DNA of 64,000 nucleotides from Sporodiniella umbellata (lineage: Eukaryota > Mucoromycota > Mucoromycetes > Mucorales > Rhizopodaceae): positions 186,001 to 250,000 of the forward strand of contig JAIXMR010000012.1 of the NCBI GenBank assembly GCA_025677835.1, written 5' to 3'. The notes under the pieces are model-generated. The model was not told where the DNA came from and searched no databases. It saw only the letters and a program-made list of their open reading frames with translations. Position numbers and translations under genes: made by a program. The first letter of the stretch is position 1, and each line of letters starts with the position of its first letter. This document shows positions 47,387 through 59,056 of the stretch, one piece after another.

Positions 47387-48862
47387 GTTTTTTATTTAAA
47401 GTTTAAACTTTTTTGCAACTTCATTACGTTAGGATCTAGCAATTCAGGAATGAGCATGTTCGTACTTTTATGTGTTCTATTTTGGATGTCATATCAAGTA
47501 AAGAAAGAAACAAAAAAAGAAAAAGAAAAGAAAAAGATTTAGAAAGCAAAAAGAAAGATAAAAAAAAAAAAAAAAAAGGGCAAAGCACTTTATAGATCGT
47601 TCTTTATATGGGAAGTAGGCAAACTTAAGAAGGTAATGTAAATTGTCTTTTTTAGAAAAAAAAAGGCTGATATCAATCTCAGATGTGCTTGAAATTTGAT
47701 TCGTTCTTTTCTCTCCTTGTATTGTTTGAGCTAGTATGAATCAGTGGTTACGCGAGGGGTATTGAATGTAATGCTTCCTGACTACAATAGACATTTTTAC
47801 CTTCATTTCGGACATTGTTGGACATCAAAACAGTAGCTTTTAAAATAATAAATACGCAATAATATCCTTAAGTTTCATCTAATACTATCTACTCCTCTTT
47901 TGGATAATGAGTAACCATTCGAATATTAAAGCAATTCTATTGTTCCTAATTTTACGCTCAATTAGGTTTTACCTCAATTCTCTTACTGTATCATGAGTGC
48001 CTCCACCAAAAACTTTATTCAAAAATATATATATATATATCACATTGCAAGATTGGTCTTTACATCACATGCCCACGTGCTCTGTTGTCATGGGGGATTT
48101 AAGCTGTATTGATCTTGAAAACAAAAAAAAGGGGAAGAGTAGTACACTCTTTCCAAAAATGCTTTACGCATGTATCAGAGAAGAAATTGCTCATTTCCTA
48201 ACTACAAACAACAGCAAAAAAACAGCATTTTGTTTTTCCGTAGCCAGTGTCTCACGTAGGACCAAAGCTCAAAACGCGCAAAGCACTCAAGAAATAACAT
48301 TGCCAACGAGCAGAGCAATTCAAAATTACTATAGGATAACTTCAATAGGGAAGTATCCAGTAGAAAACCTGATAAAATATCGGCGAAGCCTTACGTTGAC
48401 GTATGGCTGTTTTTTGTTTCATTACTTTCTTTATAATAAAGAAAATCTGTAGTTTACTTTACAAACGCCATGTATCGTGTATCTTCCTTCGCATCGCTGC
48501 TAACAATATAATCATATTACATACTGTAAAACAATAGGTGTAGTCTATATTTCCAGATACACTTAAAAGAAATGTGCCTAATTTCAAGAGCCCGGTATTA
48601 AAGAAAGCTCAACTGTTCAAAGGAATCTATGAGAAAGAGAAATACGATCGAAATCTCTAAAAAGAAAAAGAGGGATTAATTAATGGTTTAGTTGACCCTT
48701 TTTTTTTTTTTCAGGCTAGAGACATCGAGGGCTTTTTTGTGAAAACTTAAAAAACAGTGAAAAGAAAAATAGAGTGATTAAAAACGGCTTGTTTTGCTTA
48801 TCTAAAGCTTTGTTAGCAGTAATAAGTATGTACGTATGAAACTTAGAGGCATTGATGTTGTG
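47328..48862. other. Intergenic, no supported gene
   Basis: Contains a 28-nt A run at about 47355-47382, a purine-rich block at 47500-47580 and an open frame of about 150 codons at 47997-48452 that begins at GTG and shows no motif. Weak inverted similarity to 53231-53249 continues for about 15 bp beyond the palindrome arm. Confidence 0.35.
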
Positions 48863-50911
48863 TACTTTTGCTTTACAAAGGTGGTGGAGACACATTGCTG
48901 AAAACAATAGAAGTTTCTAAACTGAAAAGAAAAAAGTGTACGAGCATCGAACCTATATAAAGAAAAAATAGCCCTCTTCAGATGAACAAGCACTCAGGTT
49001 TTGTTTAGTTTTGTTATGTCGGGCGTTTAATGAGCACAAAGAACGATGACAATAACAAAAAAAAAAAAAAAAAGACATAAACCCACCAAAAGTACAAAAG
49101 AAGACCCTTAAGAATCGTGCTAAACTGTACTTTTCCCTTAATTGTTTTAAGACTTAATCGAATACGACTCTAAAATTAGAAATGGCTTACAAATGGATTC
49201 AGATAGAAATGATGTTTGTTTCTGCAGCCACTTTCTTATTTAACGCACTTTTCATTATCCAACCAAAACTATATCTGATCAGTGTTTTTACAAAATCGAT
49301 TTGAAATTATAAGCAATGAAAAGAAAAAAAAAGAAGGCGTGTGTGTGTGTGTGTGTGTGTGTTTACTTGTTGGATATTACACAGGAAAAGACTGGGTCGT
49401 TCAACGCAATAAAAAAAGAATATAAACATATGCACGTTTAACTAATGATCAAAGAGTTGCATTTCTTATTGATATCGCTTTTGCCACAGTGTGTCATTTG
49501 TGTTACATGGCACAAAAGCTATGACACAAAAACAAGGCACCAATACTCGTGTTAAAAAAAGAAAGAAAGAAAAGAAAAGCTACTAATTGATATATCAACA
49601 ATACAGTGAGCCCATCTTTTAAAGTTTCTGCGTTTGTATATGAGTACTCTAAACCTATTTTTGCTACAATTCAATCTTGAGAATTTTTATGCAAGACAGA
49701 AGTCAGTTTTTATACCGGTTTGAAGCATGGCGCAAAATTATAGATTGAACTGAATTTTTAGTCAAACAGTGACCTATAGAAGCTTTGTTGAATACTGATA
49801 CTAGTTGCTTTGAGATTTCAAATAACCCCTTGATTGAGACTTCAAATAACCCCTTGATTTGGCAATACTGAATGGATCAGATTATCTGTAACGAGATACC
49901 ATATAGTCGAGTCAGGATCTACCATCATTATTTTACAAATGTCATTAGCTACAGTAACCTCAGATATACTTGAATTGGCACACATATTACTAGCATACAT
50001 AGTGTTAGTTGTTGCGTTCTCAGTTAAGACAGTTGCACTTGTATTGATGAATTATTCGATCTCAATAAATCACTTGAGTGTTGGAGTATTGGAATATTAC
50101 GGAAGCATAAGAAAATACCTGATCAACTTGCAGAAATCTTTTTGGATCACAATTCTGCAGTCTTTTTTTTTTTGCTACAACCTTCGCTAAATCGTTTTAT
50201 GATGATTTTCTTTTGCTCTTTTGAGAGAGGAGAGTACTTCAGCTCTCCAACATCTTTAATATGAACAATTGTAGTGGATTCAAGGCTATTTTTGAAGTAA
50301 TTTATCTTAGCCTTGCTTTACAATCCGCTTTCTTGTTCTTTTTTTGAAGGTTACGAGGATTGTCAGTGGGTCCACCCTTTACTTGCTAACCTTTAGTGAT
50401 CCCATCGCGGTAACTAACAAGCCTTTAACAGTCAAATTCAGTAGGCTATTGCTTTCTTTCCACGCTTGTTTGCTCTAAAACCATTATCCTCAATGGATCG
50501 GCCAGTAGATTTTTTAACGTAATACAGATTGACCCATCGAACACTATGCTTTACCAGACTATGATCAACACTTTTTCTCCATTCAGAGGTTAGCGCAATG
50601 GTTTTCTCAGAATAAGTGTTCATTGCTTAGCAAGATAAAAACATAGTTGAAAAAGGCAGCTATAAAACCAAAAAAAAAAAAAAAAAAAAAAGTATCTTTT
50701 TATTATTCGATCCGATATACATATGTGCTATATGAATTAACTGAACTTGGAAATAAATAAAATCGTCTTTTATTTCCACATCTTAGGCCTATCTAGTCCC
50801 TAGTACGCATATGAATAATATTTAGGGGCCGCTTACAATGTTGGCACCTACAAACAAGGATTGTTGAAGGAACGACCAACAACCAAAATTGATAAATAGC
50901 CAGACAATTTT
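48863..50911. repeat. Left arm of a large inverted repeat (palindrome)
   Basis: This 2049-bp arm is the reverse complement of 51180-53230. Paired positions sum to 102091 inside the arm and to 102093 outside the GT microsatellite, so the only length difference is 2 bp: 12 GT units at 49339-49362 against 13 AC units at 52729-52754. Two predicted frames in each arm translate identically. I spotted no substitutions at the segments compared, including the 22-nt A run at 50670-50691. Confidence 0.95.
50161..50623 (-). pseudogene. Broken transposase-like ORF, left-arm copy
   Basis: The mirror image of 51468-51930. A 61-codon frame starts MNTYSEKTIALTSEWRKS and ends at a stop. Further protein-like sequence follows in shifted frames (NPRNLQKKNKKADCKARL, then TIVHIKDVGELKYSPL and SKEQKKIIIKRFSEG). 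The basic segment with an isolated DCKA, followed by an LSKEQKK helix, resembles the DNA-binding N-terminus of FAR1/Mutator-like or FLYWCH-type transposases. The family call is tentative. Confidence 0.4.
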
Positions 50912-51179
50912 TTTTCTTGCTATCTTTATTCTTTCTATTATCTTTATTCTTTTTCTTAGCCATTTGTTAAATCGTGTAAAGCTACCAGATGGGCTTTATC
51001 TGGGATGTTATGTCAATCGTGTAAAGCTACCAGATGGGCTTTATCTGGGATGTTATGTCAATCGTGTAAAGCTACCAGATGGGCTTTATCTGGGATGTTA
51101 TGTCAATCGTGTAAAGCTACCAGATGAGTGTTGTCTGAGATATTGCGTAATACAAATAGCTTTTGTTCTTTTTCAAAGT
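50912..51179. repeat. Palindrome spacer with 45-bp tandem repeats
   Basis: The 268-bp loop between the arms. A 45-bp unit starting atcgtgtaaagctaccagat begins at 50971, 51016 and 51061, with a fourth degenerate copy at 51106. In the plus frame each unit codes for 15 residues (NRVKLPDGLYLGCYV), because 45 is a multiple of three. A second short duplication of 'atctttattctt' lies at about 50920-50955. An open frame of 126 codons crosses from the left arm into the right arm; I do not think it is a gene. Confidence 0.9.
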
Positions 51180-53230
51180 AAAATTGTCTGGCTATTTATC
51201 AATTTTGGTTGTTGGTCGTTCCTTCAACAATCCTTGTTTGTAGGTGCCAACATTGTAAGCGGCCCCTAAATATTATTCATATGCGTACTAGGGACTAGAT
51301 AGGCCTAAGATGTGGAAATAAAAGACGATTTTATTTATTTCCAAGTTCAGTTAATTCATATAGCACATATGTATATCGGATCGAATAATAAAAAGATACT
51401 TTTTTTTTTTTTTTTTTTTTTGGTTTTATAGCTGCCTTTTTCAACTATGTTTTTATCTTGCTAAGCAATGAACACTTATTCTGAGAAAACCATTGCGCTA
51501 ACCTCTGAATGGAGAAAAAGTGTTGATCATAGTCTGGTAAAGCATAGTGTTCGATGGGTCAATCTGTATTACGTTAAAAAATCTACTGGCCGATCCATTG
51601 AGGATAATGGTTTTAGAGCAAACAAGCGTGGAAAGAAAGCAATAGCCTACTGAATTTGACTGTTAAAGGCTTGTTAGTTACCGCGATGGGATCACTAAAG
51701 GTTAGCAAGTAAAGGGTGGACCCACTGACAATCCTCGTAACCTTCAAAAAAAGAACAAGAAAGCGGATTGTAAAGCAAGGCTAAGATAAATTACTTCAAA
51801 AATAGCCTTGAATCCACTACAATTGTTCATATTAAAGATGTTGGAGAGCTGAAGTACTCTCCTCTCTCAAAAGAGCAAAAGAAAATCATCATAAAACGAT
51901 TTAGCGAAGGTTGTAGCAAAAAAAAAAAGACTGCAGAATTGTGATCCAAAAAGATTTCTGCAAGTTGATCAGGTATTTTCTTATGCTTCCGTAATATTCC
52001 AATACTCCAACACTCAAGTGATTTATTGAGATCGAATAATTCATCAATACAAGTGCAACTGTCTTAACTGAGAACGCAACAACTAACACTATGTATGCTA
52101 GTAATATGTGTGCCAATTCAAGTATATCTGAGGTTACTGTAGCTAATGACATTTGTAAAATAATGATGGTAGATCCTGACTCGACTATATGGTATCTCGT
52201 TACAGATAATCTGATCCATTCAGTATTGCCAAATCAAGGGGTTATTTGAAGTCTCAATCAAGGGGTTATTTGAAATCTCAAAGCAACTAGTATCAGTATT
52301 CAACAAAGCTTCTATAGGTCACTGTTTGACTAAAAATTCAGTTCAATCTATAATTTTGCGCCATGCTTCAAACCGGTATAAAAACTGACTTCTGTCTTGC
52401 ATAAAAATTCTCAAGATTGAATTGTAGCAAAAATAGGTTTAGAGTACTCATATACAAACGCAGAAACTTTAAAAGATGGGCTCACTGTATTGTTGATATA
52501 TCAATTAGTAGCTTTTCTTTTCTTTCTTTCTTTTTTTAACACGAGTATTGGTGCCTTGTTTTTGTGTCATAGCTTTTGTGCCATGTAACACAAATGACAC
52601 ACTGTGGCAAAAGCGATATCAATAAGAAATGCAACTCTTTGATCATTAGTTAAACGTGCATATGTTTATATTCTTTTTTTATTGCGTTGAACGACCCAGT
52701 CTTTTCCTGTGTAATATCCAACAAGTAAACACACACACACACACACACACACACGCCTTCTTTTTTTTTCTTTTCATTGCTTATAATTTCAAATCGATTT
52801 TGTAAAAACACTGATCAGATATAGTTTTGGTTGGATAATGAAAAGTGCGTTAAATAAGAAAGTGGCTGCAGAAACAAACATCATTTCTATCTGAATCCAT
52901 TTGTAAGCCATTTCTAATTTTAGAGTCGTATTCGATTAAGTCTTAAAACAATTAAGGGAAAAGTACAGTTTAGCACGATTCTTAAGGGTCTTCTTTTGTA
53001 CTTTTGGTGGGTTTATGTCTTTTTTTTTTTTTTTTTGTTATTGTCATCGTTCTTTGTGCTCATTAAACGCCCGACATAACAAAACTAAACAAAACCTGAG
53101 TGCTTGTTCATCTGAAGAGGGCTATTTTTTCTTTATATAGGTTCGATGCTCGTACACTTTTTTCTTTTCAGTTTAGAAACTTCTATTGTTTTCAGCAATG
53201 TGTCTCCACCACCTTTGTAAAGCAAAAGTA
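51180..53230. repeat. Right arm of a large inverted repeat (palindrome)
   Basis: The reverse complement of 48863-50911, 2051 bp. The symmetry axis lies at about 51045.5. Beyond 53230 the match drops to a few scattered positions, so the ends are sharp. No target-site duplication was seen by eye. Confidence 0.95.
51468..51930 (+). pseudogene. Broken transposase-like ORF, right-arm copy
   Basis: Identical to the left-arm copy in inverted orientation. The first 61 codons (51468-51653) are open. The remaining fragments up to about 51930 need at least two frame changes, including one just after KARL near 51785. Both copies carry the same lesions, so they decayed before the arms were duplicated or are kept identical by gene conversion. 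Confidence 0.4.
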
Positions 53231-53512
53231 TACAACACCATTGTCTAGATTTTTCTGTCAAAAGCTTTAAAAAGCAAAGTTTAGTCATATTCAAATAGAG
53301 CAACAGTTAAGTGTCCGATAAGTGTACCAAAATATCCGACTCGAGCAATACTAGGTCCGGCAACAAAGAGTAGAGAAGGTCCAAAGGGGTTTATCCAAGT
53401 GTGGGGGAGGAAAGAGGTGTGTGTGTGCGTGTGTATGTGTGTGTGTGTGTGTGCGAGTAAAGTGACTAGAGACCATTGAGAAATAAAGACCCTTCCCTTT
53501 TTAATCTTCAAT
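53231..53512. other. eS24 upstream region with GT microsatellite
   Basis: A short stretch between the palindrome and the proposed eS24 initiator. It contains an imperfect GT repeat at about 53418-53457 followed by a pyrimidine block (cccttccctttttaatcttc) directly before the ATG. It presumably holds the eS24 promoter. Confidence 0.4.
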
Positions 53513-54198
53513 ATGGTAAATTCATCCATCCATACCCTTTCCATATATCTTTTCTGCTTCAGTTTCTGTTCAGTACTCTCTAATGAAAACCATACCCTTA
53601 TATCCACGCCAAAAAAAAAAGTTTAAAAAAAAAATTTGAAGCCTGAATGTTATAAGAAATCGCTACTTTGAAAATGCACAAACTCAAAAAAAAAAAAAAA
53701 GAGAGCATTGACTTTAAAAGAAACAAAAATAGCAGAAAAGAGAAATGGAATGTTGTTAAATGAGGAGTCATTTTTAATCTTATTTTTTATTTTATTTTTT
53801 CTTTGTAGGCCGACGCATCAGTTACTATCAGAACTCGCAAGTTCCTTACCAACCGTTTGCTCCAACGTAAGCAAATGGTCGTTGATGTCATTCACCCTGG
53901 ACTTGCCAATGTGTCCAAGGATGAACTTCGTGCCAAGATTGCCAAGATGTATAAGTCTGAAAAGGAGATTGTCTCAGTCTTTGGTTTCAAGACCCACTTT
54001 GGTGGTGGAAAGACTACCGGTTTCGCCTTGATCTATGACAATTTGGAAGCTTTGAAGAAGTTCGAACCCAGACATCGTCTTGTTCGTTATGGTCTTGCTG
54101 AAGCCCCCAAGGGTGGTCGCAAGCAACGCAAGGAAAAGAAGAACCGTGAAAAGAAGTTCCGTGGTGTCAAGAAGACCAAGAAGACCAGAAAGGAATAA
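53513..54198 (+). CDS. RPS24: 40S ribosomal protein eS24
   Basis: The main exon 53809..54198 begins [20 protein letters not shown] and contains [40 protein letters not shown] and [10 protein letters not shown], with a Lys-rich C-terminus. This is complete eS24 (130 aa with the initiator; yeast 135, human 133). The exon lacks its own methionine. The best 5' partner is an exon consisting only of ATG at 53513..53515, followed by gtaaat, giving a 293-nt intron ending ctttgtag. This is longer than other introns here, but ribosomal protein genes often have a long intron right after the start. The body is certain; the first exon is an inference. Confidence 0.9.
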
Positions 54199-54700
54199 TT
54201 CAATCCACTCAAACTCTTTTGGAGTGTACAATAAAACACACGCACACATACATACATACAACACTTTTTTTTCTTTTTTGGATGCGAAGAAAGATTGATG
54301 GACAGATAGAACCAGGCTTCGTATGTCTTTGTATTATGCTTTTCTAGGGATTGACTATTTTTATTTCTTGCTCACGCTTCGAAAATAACGTGGAAAAAAG
54401 AATGTGTATTTTTGGTTTAAAACTGAATTCTTTTATTATATTCGAGGGGGAAAACAGGAAAAAAAAAAAAAGTGAAAGGAGGATGACAGAGGAAATTGTT
54501 ACGGGTACATTCTTTAGTGCCCTTTTATATAAATACTTGTAAGGAGAGCGCGGATAGTTCGAAAGAGTGTGTGTGCGAGCAAAAAAAAAAAAAAAAAAAA
54601 AGTAATCAAAGGGAAACAGAAGAAAAAAAAAGGGGGTAGGCGATTTTTTACTTTTTTATTATCAATTTTTTTCTTATCTATTTGGAAACACTTGCTGTCA
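54199..54700. other. Intergenic, low complexity
   Basis: About 500 bp between two plus-strand genes, with A-rich and T-rich runs around 54570-54670. No gene was seen. Confidence 0.4.
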
Positions 54701-56140
54701 ATGCTTCTTTTATTCTTGCCACTCTTAACTCTCACGGTTGCACAAAAGCTAATCACAATTCCTTTCCAAGCCATTGATCATTTGGAATTCAAAACATCAG
54801 CCTTTGACAATCAACGCGTTCGTTCAATTCTTGCCAACGTAGACCTGGCTTATCTTATACAGATCCAAGTCGGAACACCCCCACAGCCCTTTTATCTCTT
54901 ACTCGACACTGGCTCGTCTAGTACATGGGTACCTATCGCTGGATGTGGCCAAAAATGCGGATACCCATACCACACACTCCAACCTTCCCTTTCTTCTACT
55001 TTTAGAACAAGCGAGCTGCCCTTTAATATCCACTATGGTGAAGGTTATTCTAGCGGATATTACGCCATGGACACTATCACAGTCAACGGTATATCTATAC
55101 CAGATGTTGTAAGATGAATCTGTAATTTTCTTCTTTTATCTAAAGAAAATAACGTGAACCACTTTTAGAATTTTGCTGTTTCGACTCGCAACGACGGAGA
55201 GATTACTATGGATGGAGCCGGTATATATCGTTATGAGATTTTTCGCTTCTAAGCATAAAAAAAAGATGGTATTTTAGGTATTGGACCTGACAACTTGAGT
55301 TTATATGACAACCCAGAAAAGAAAGTGGTACCTACCTTAGTAACCACTATGCGTGAAAAAGAATACATTAGCCGTAAACTGTTTTCCATCTACTTTCATC
55401 CCTATTATCCTGGGCAAACACGTATCAACGGCGAAATAGTATTCGGAGGTGTGGACCCCAAACATATTGTAGGTGAAGTAAGATACACACCTGTTTCCAA
55501 AAGAAAAGAATATACGGTAAACAATATAAAAAAGTCAAAAATTTTATCCAACCCATCGAAAAAAAAAAAAAAAAAAAATAGGATTACTGGGCCGTTGATG
55601 TACAGAGCATTAAAATAGGAGGTATTAGACGACTCTATGGCAACTCAATTACAGCCATGGTTGATACAGGTAAGCAACAGTATGTGTATAAGTGTGTGTT
55701 TGACTCATACTTTTAGCTTAGGTTCTACTTTGATTTATTTACCCAAGGAGGTAGTTGAAGATGCTTTTAGATATGTAGAGGGAGCTCAAAGAGATGCATC
55801 AGGACAATACATTGTACCGTGTAACTCGCCTAGCTTGCCTACTTTGGGCATTGAGCTTAATAATGTGGAATACAGTATTGAACCTGAAGACTATGTGATT
55901 ACCAGCGGAGCAGTAAAACTTATATTTATATATCTGTATTTCCATTTTGCATGACAAATGACATTTTTTTAATGAAAAAATTAGCTTTCCTATAACAAAG
56001 ATTTCTGCTACACCTATATTCAAGATAGCCCATCTTTCGTTGACGCTATTTTAGGTTATGGATTCTTGCAACAATACGTATCTGTCTATGACTACGAAAA
56101 CAAACAGATTGGATTTGCTCAGCGTGCGAAAAGTTATTAA
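54701..56140 (+). CDS. Secreted pepsin-like aspartic protease (family A1)
   Basis: Exons 54701..55108, 55169..55220, 55278..55516, 55582..55669, 55722..55912 and 55985..56140, giving 377 aa. A signal peptide is evident (MLLLFLPLLTLTVA, residues 1-14), followed by a short propeptide. The two catalytic motifs are intact: LLLDTGSSSTWVP (Asp69) and AMVDTGSTLIYLP (Asp261, split by an intron). The flap region YGEGYSSGYYAMDTI replaces the common YGTG/YGDG. The C-terminal AILGYGFLQQYVSVYDYENK and QIGFAQRA are typical. Cysteines pair as CGQKCGYP and a C-terminal pair. It probably acts outside the cell or in the vacuole; substrate range cannot be predicted. No GPI-anchor signal is seen at the C-terminus. 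Confidence 0.93.
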
Positions 56141-56239
56141 ATACTTGTTATGTTCTGATGACGTAAAAAAATAAAAAAAAAGTAATTTTCCAGTCATCTT
56201 TTTTTTTCTTTTTTTTTTTTTTACTGTTTAAATTGACCC

Positions 56240-56548
56240 ATGTTTAGATCTACTATACGATCTCGCTTGATTCAAAGCTATCAGCCTTTCTTAGTGAGGC
56301 AAAGGTTCTTGACACAACGTGCTTTTATTCAGCGTGCAGATAAAGAGGTGACAGTGGAAAAGAAGAAGCCTTTATGGCAAAGAATCAAAGAAGAGGCAGT
56401 ACATTACTGGCATGGAGCCAAGCTTCTCGGTTTGGAAGTTAGGATCTCTTCTCGTTTGACTTATAAGCTACTTCAAGGAAGCAAGCTGACGCGACGTGAG
56501 AATAGACAGGTAAAATAGGGTCTATAGTATGTTCAATGTACTTATCTC

Positions 56549-56582
<34 letters not shown>

Positions 56583-57882
56583 CTTAAACGTACTACGTCT
56601 GATATTCTTCGATTGGTGCCGTTTGCTGTATTTCTAATTGTTCCATTTATGGAGCTTTTATTGCCCGTAGCATTAAAACTGTTCCCCAACATGCTACCCA
56701 GCACATTTGAAAATAAGAAAGTTGAGGAGGAAAAGAAGAAGAAACTACTTCAGGTGCGTCTGGAGATGGCACGATTTCTGCAGGAGACAATTGTCGAGTC
56801 AGGTGCGATTACAGGCTCTGACCCTGCTGCTGCCAACGCATTTGGAGCGTTTTTCCACAAGGTGCGTATGACAGGGGAACAAGCGTCAACGGAAGACTTG
56901 TTAAAGATCGCAAGTCGTTTTGAAGACGAATTGACGTTGGACAATTTGTCACGACCCCAGCTTGTGTCTATTTGTCGCTATATGACTATCAATGCCTTTG
57001 GTACAGATAATTTCCTGCGATTCCAAATCCGTAACCGTATGCGTCAGATCAAGCGAGACGACAGTGAAATTCAACAGGAGGGGATCGACCATTTGACAAT
57101 TCAGGAGTTACAAGCGGCCTGCGTAGCACGGGGTATCCGAACTATGGGGACTTCCCCAGGCCGTATGCGAGACGAGCTTAGCCAATGGCTTGATCTCCAT
57201 CTTAACCACAAGGTGCCATCCACACTGCTAATCTTGTCACGTGCCTTTAGCTTTACGGATAGCCGTGTGACACCTGAGGATGCGCTCCGGGCTACCTTCC
57301 AGAGCTTGCCTGATAACTTGGTAAACGAAGCCGAATTGCAAGTTTTGGAAACGATGGGCGCCAGTACTTATAAACACAAACTGGATGTACTCGAGCAACA
57401 AGAAGAGCTGATCGAAGATGAATCTGAACAGGAAGAGAAAGAAGAAAAGGCTCGTAAAGAGAAAGACGGTATCACTGCTAAGGAGTTCCCTAGTCATGTA
57501 AGTCTACCTTTATTTTATTATCCCCCTTAACTTAACTGCTGTCTATCCAAAGGAGGAGATAAAATCTGATGATGCAGACCTACAGGCTGCATTGGCCAAA
57601 TTGAAAACGAAGGTTGAGTATCTCGAACATCGTGCTCAGCTAAATGAGATTATGTTCCATCATGAAGACTATAAGGAGGTGAGGAGTTTTTTTTTTAGGG
57701 GGTCGGAAAAAGACAGCTAATTTTGCGTTTTTAAGCTTATCGATGACCTAAAGGAAGCCAAGCATAGCGAGTCCAATAAATCCACTCAGCGTCTGAGCAG
57801 AAGATTAGAAAAGTTACTAGACGCTATTGACAAAGACCTCGACCAGTTGGAACACACTGACGATCCAAAAAAAGAGAAATAA
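56240..57882 (+). CDS. LETM1/Mdm38-like mitochondrial inner-membrane protein
   Basis: Exons 56240..56509, 56583..57497, 57553..57678 and 57736..57882, giving 485 aa. A basic, Ser/Arg/Gln-rich mitochondrial presequence is clear (MFRSTIRSRLIQSYQPFLVR). Residues 38-90 include KKPLWQRIKEEAVHYWHGAK, the conserved LETM1 entry. A single transmembrane segment lies at about 101-123 (LVPFAVFLIVPFMELLLPV). The ribosome-binding-like LETM1 domain follows (NLSRPQLVSICRYMTINAFG, RNRMRQIKRDD, GIRTMGTSPGRMRDELSQWL). The C-terminus is coiled coil. The family is linked to K+/H+ exchange and to translation at the inner membrane. It starts 99 bp after the protease stop, on the same strand. Confidence 0.95.
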
Positions 57883-57991
57883 AGCCTAGGAGCTATGATG
57901 GTCGGGTGTTCAATAAAGCTTTCATGCGGTTTTAGCGTAGAATGACGGAAGATCATCTTACATAGGAAATAGGCACAACCCTCTCTGGGCA

Positions 57992-58029
<38 letters not shown>

Positions 58030-59056
58030 GTTTGTTTGTATTTCTGCCCTTTTTACCCCTTCTTTTTTTTTTTCTCGATTATTGACACAAAGTTTTGTCC
58101 GAGTTTGTTTATTTTAAACAAGTAGCGTTTATACCTTACTTTATATCGCCCCGCTTTATTTGACAAGTCTAGATTCACACCCGAAAACAAATGTATTTTT
58201 CTAAATCCGAAATGGCAGCAAGTTTTGTTTTTTGATAAGCGCTAAACCTAAAGGGGGGAGAACTGAGAGAAAGTTCATTGATTGTTTGAGCTGCTATTGC
58301 TTCTGTATATTAAAAAAAAAAGCCAATAAATGCTAGACAAATAAAAATGGTAAAATACTAACTTAAGGTTGAATGTAGATAGCAAGTGTTTTTTTTAGGG
58401 GTTTTTTAATAAAATGAAATGTGTTATTGAATGACCCAAAGAAGGTTCTCGTACTCAACACACCTATTTTATATAAAAGTCAGCGCATGTTGATATCGTT
58501 GCAGGCACTTACAGCCACAAAGAGAGGGCTGCTATTAAAGTTAGCGTCCGATTGAGGCTGATGAAGATCAGTGAAATAAAAGAGACGTTGTGATTTTTAC
58601 TAGAAAAATTAAAATAAAAAATTAATTATCGCGGGCATTGGGTAGGGTACCTTTCCTCAAATAATAGAAAAAAGGGTTTAAATAATAAAAACAATTAGTG
58701 CAAACCTTCTTTTTTTTTTTTCCTTGAATACTGATAGTGTTCGTTCAAGAAAAAGAGCAAGCAATCTTTTCAAGCTAGAAAGGCTCTTTACTGAAAGAGA
58801 TCGAGATGAAAACTAATAATATACAGTAATGTTACACCAGAGGACATGGTTTCTTTGAAAAAAAGTTCCAGAAAAAAATTAGAGAGGTCTCGCATTGGGT
58901 GCGTTCACCAGTAATTAGCGCAGTTACACACATTGTAGGGTGGAGTGACACAAGAAAAAGTTTTAATTAAGCTTTTCTTTACTCATTTTGAGGCGGGTTC
59001 TTTTACTTTTTCTCTTTTTTTTTTTTTTTTACTTTTGTTTTTGTTTTATATATACA
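57883..59056. other. Intergenic, no gene seen
   Basis: About 1.2 kb of AT-rich DNA with a 30-nt T run at about 57994-58023. No coding, tRNA or repeat signal was recognised. Confidence 0.4.

Noticed and set aside
47997..48452. About 150-codon frame upstream of the palindrome
   Set aside because: Starts at GTG, shows no motif, and lies in AT-rich intergenic sequence.
48844..48862. Extension of the palindrome beyond its sharp end
   Set aside because: About 12 of 19 positions still pair with 53231-53249, but this is too short and degenerate to include in the arms.
49939..50190. 83-codon hydrophobic frame present in both palindrome arms
   Set aside because: Identity between arms is explained by the inverted repeat itself; no family resemblance. 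Kept only as evidence of symmetry.
50889..51269. 126-codon frame spanning the palindrome loop
   Set aside because: It crosses from arm to loop to arm. Openness comes from the 45-bp repeat having a length divisible by three.
53281..53607. Minus-strand frame with a His/Thr run upstream of eS24
   Set aside because: The His/Thr stretch is a translated GT/AC microsatellite, and the frame overlaps the eS24 promoter and first exon.
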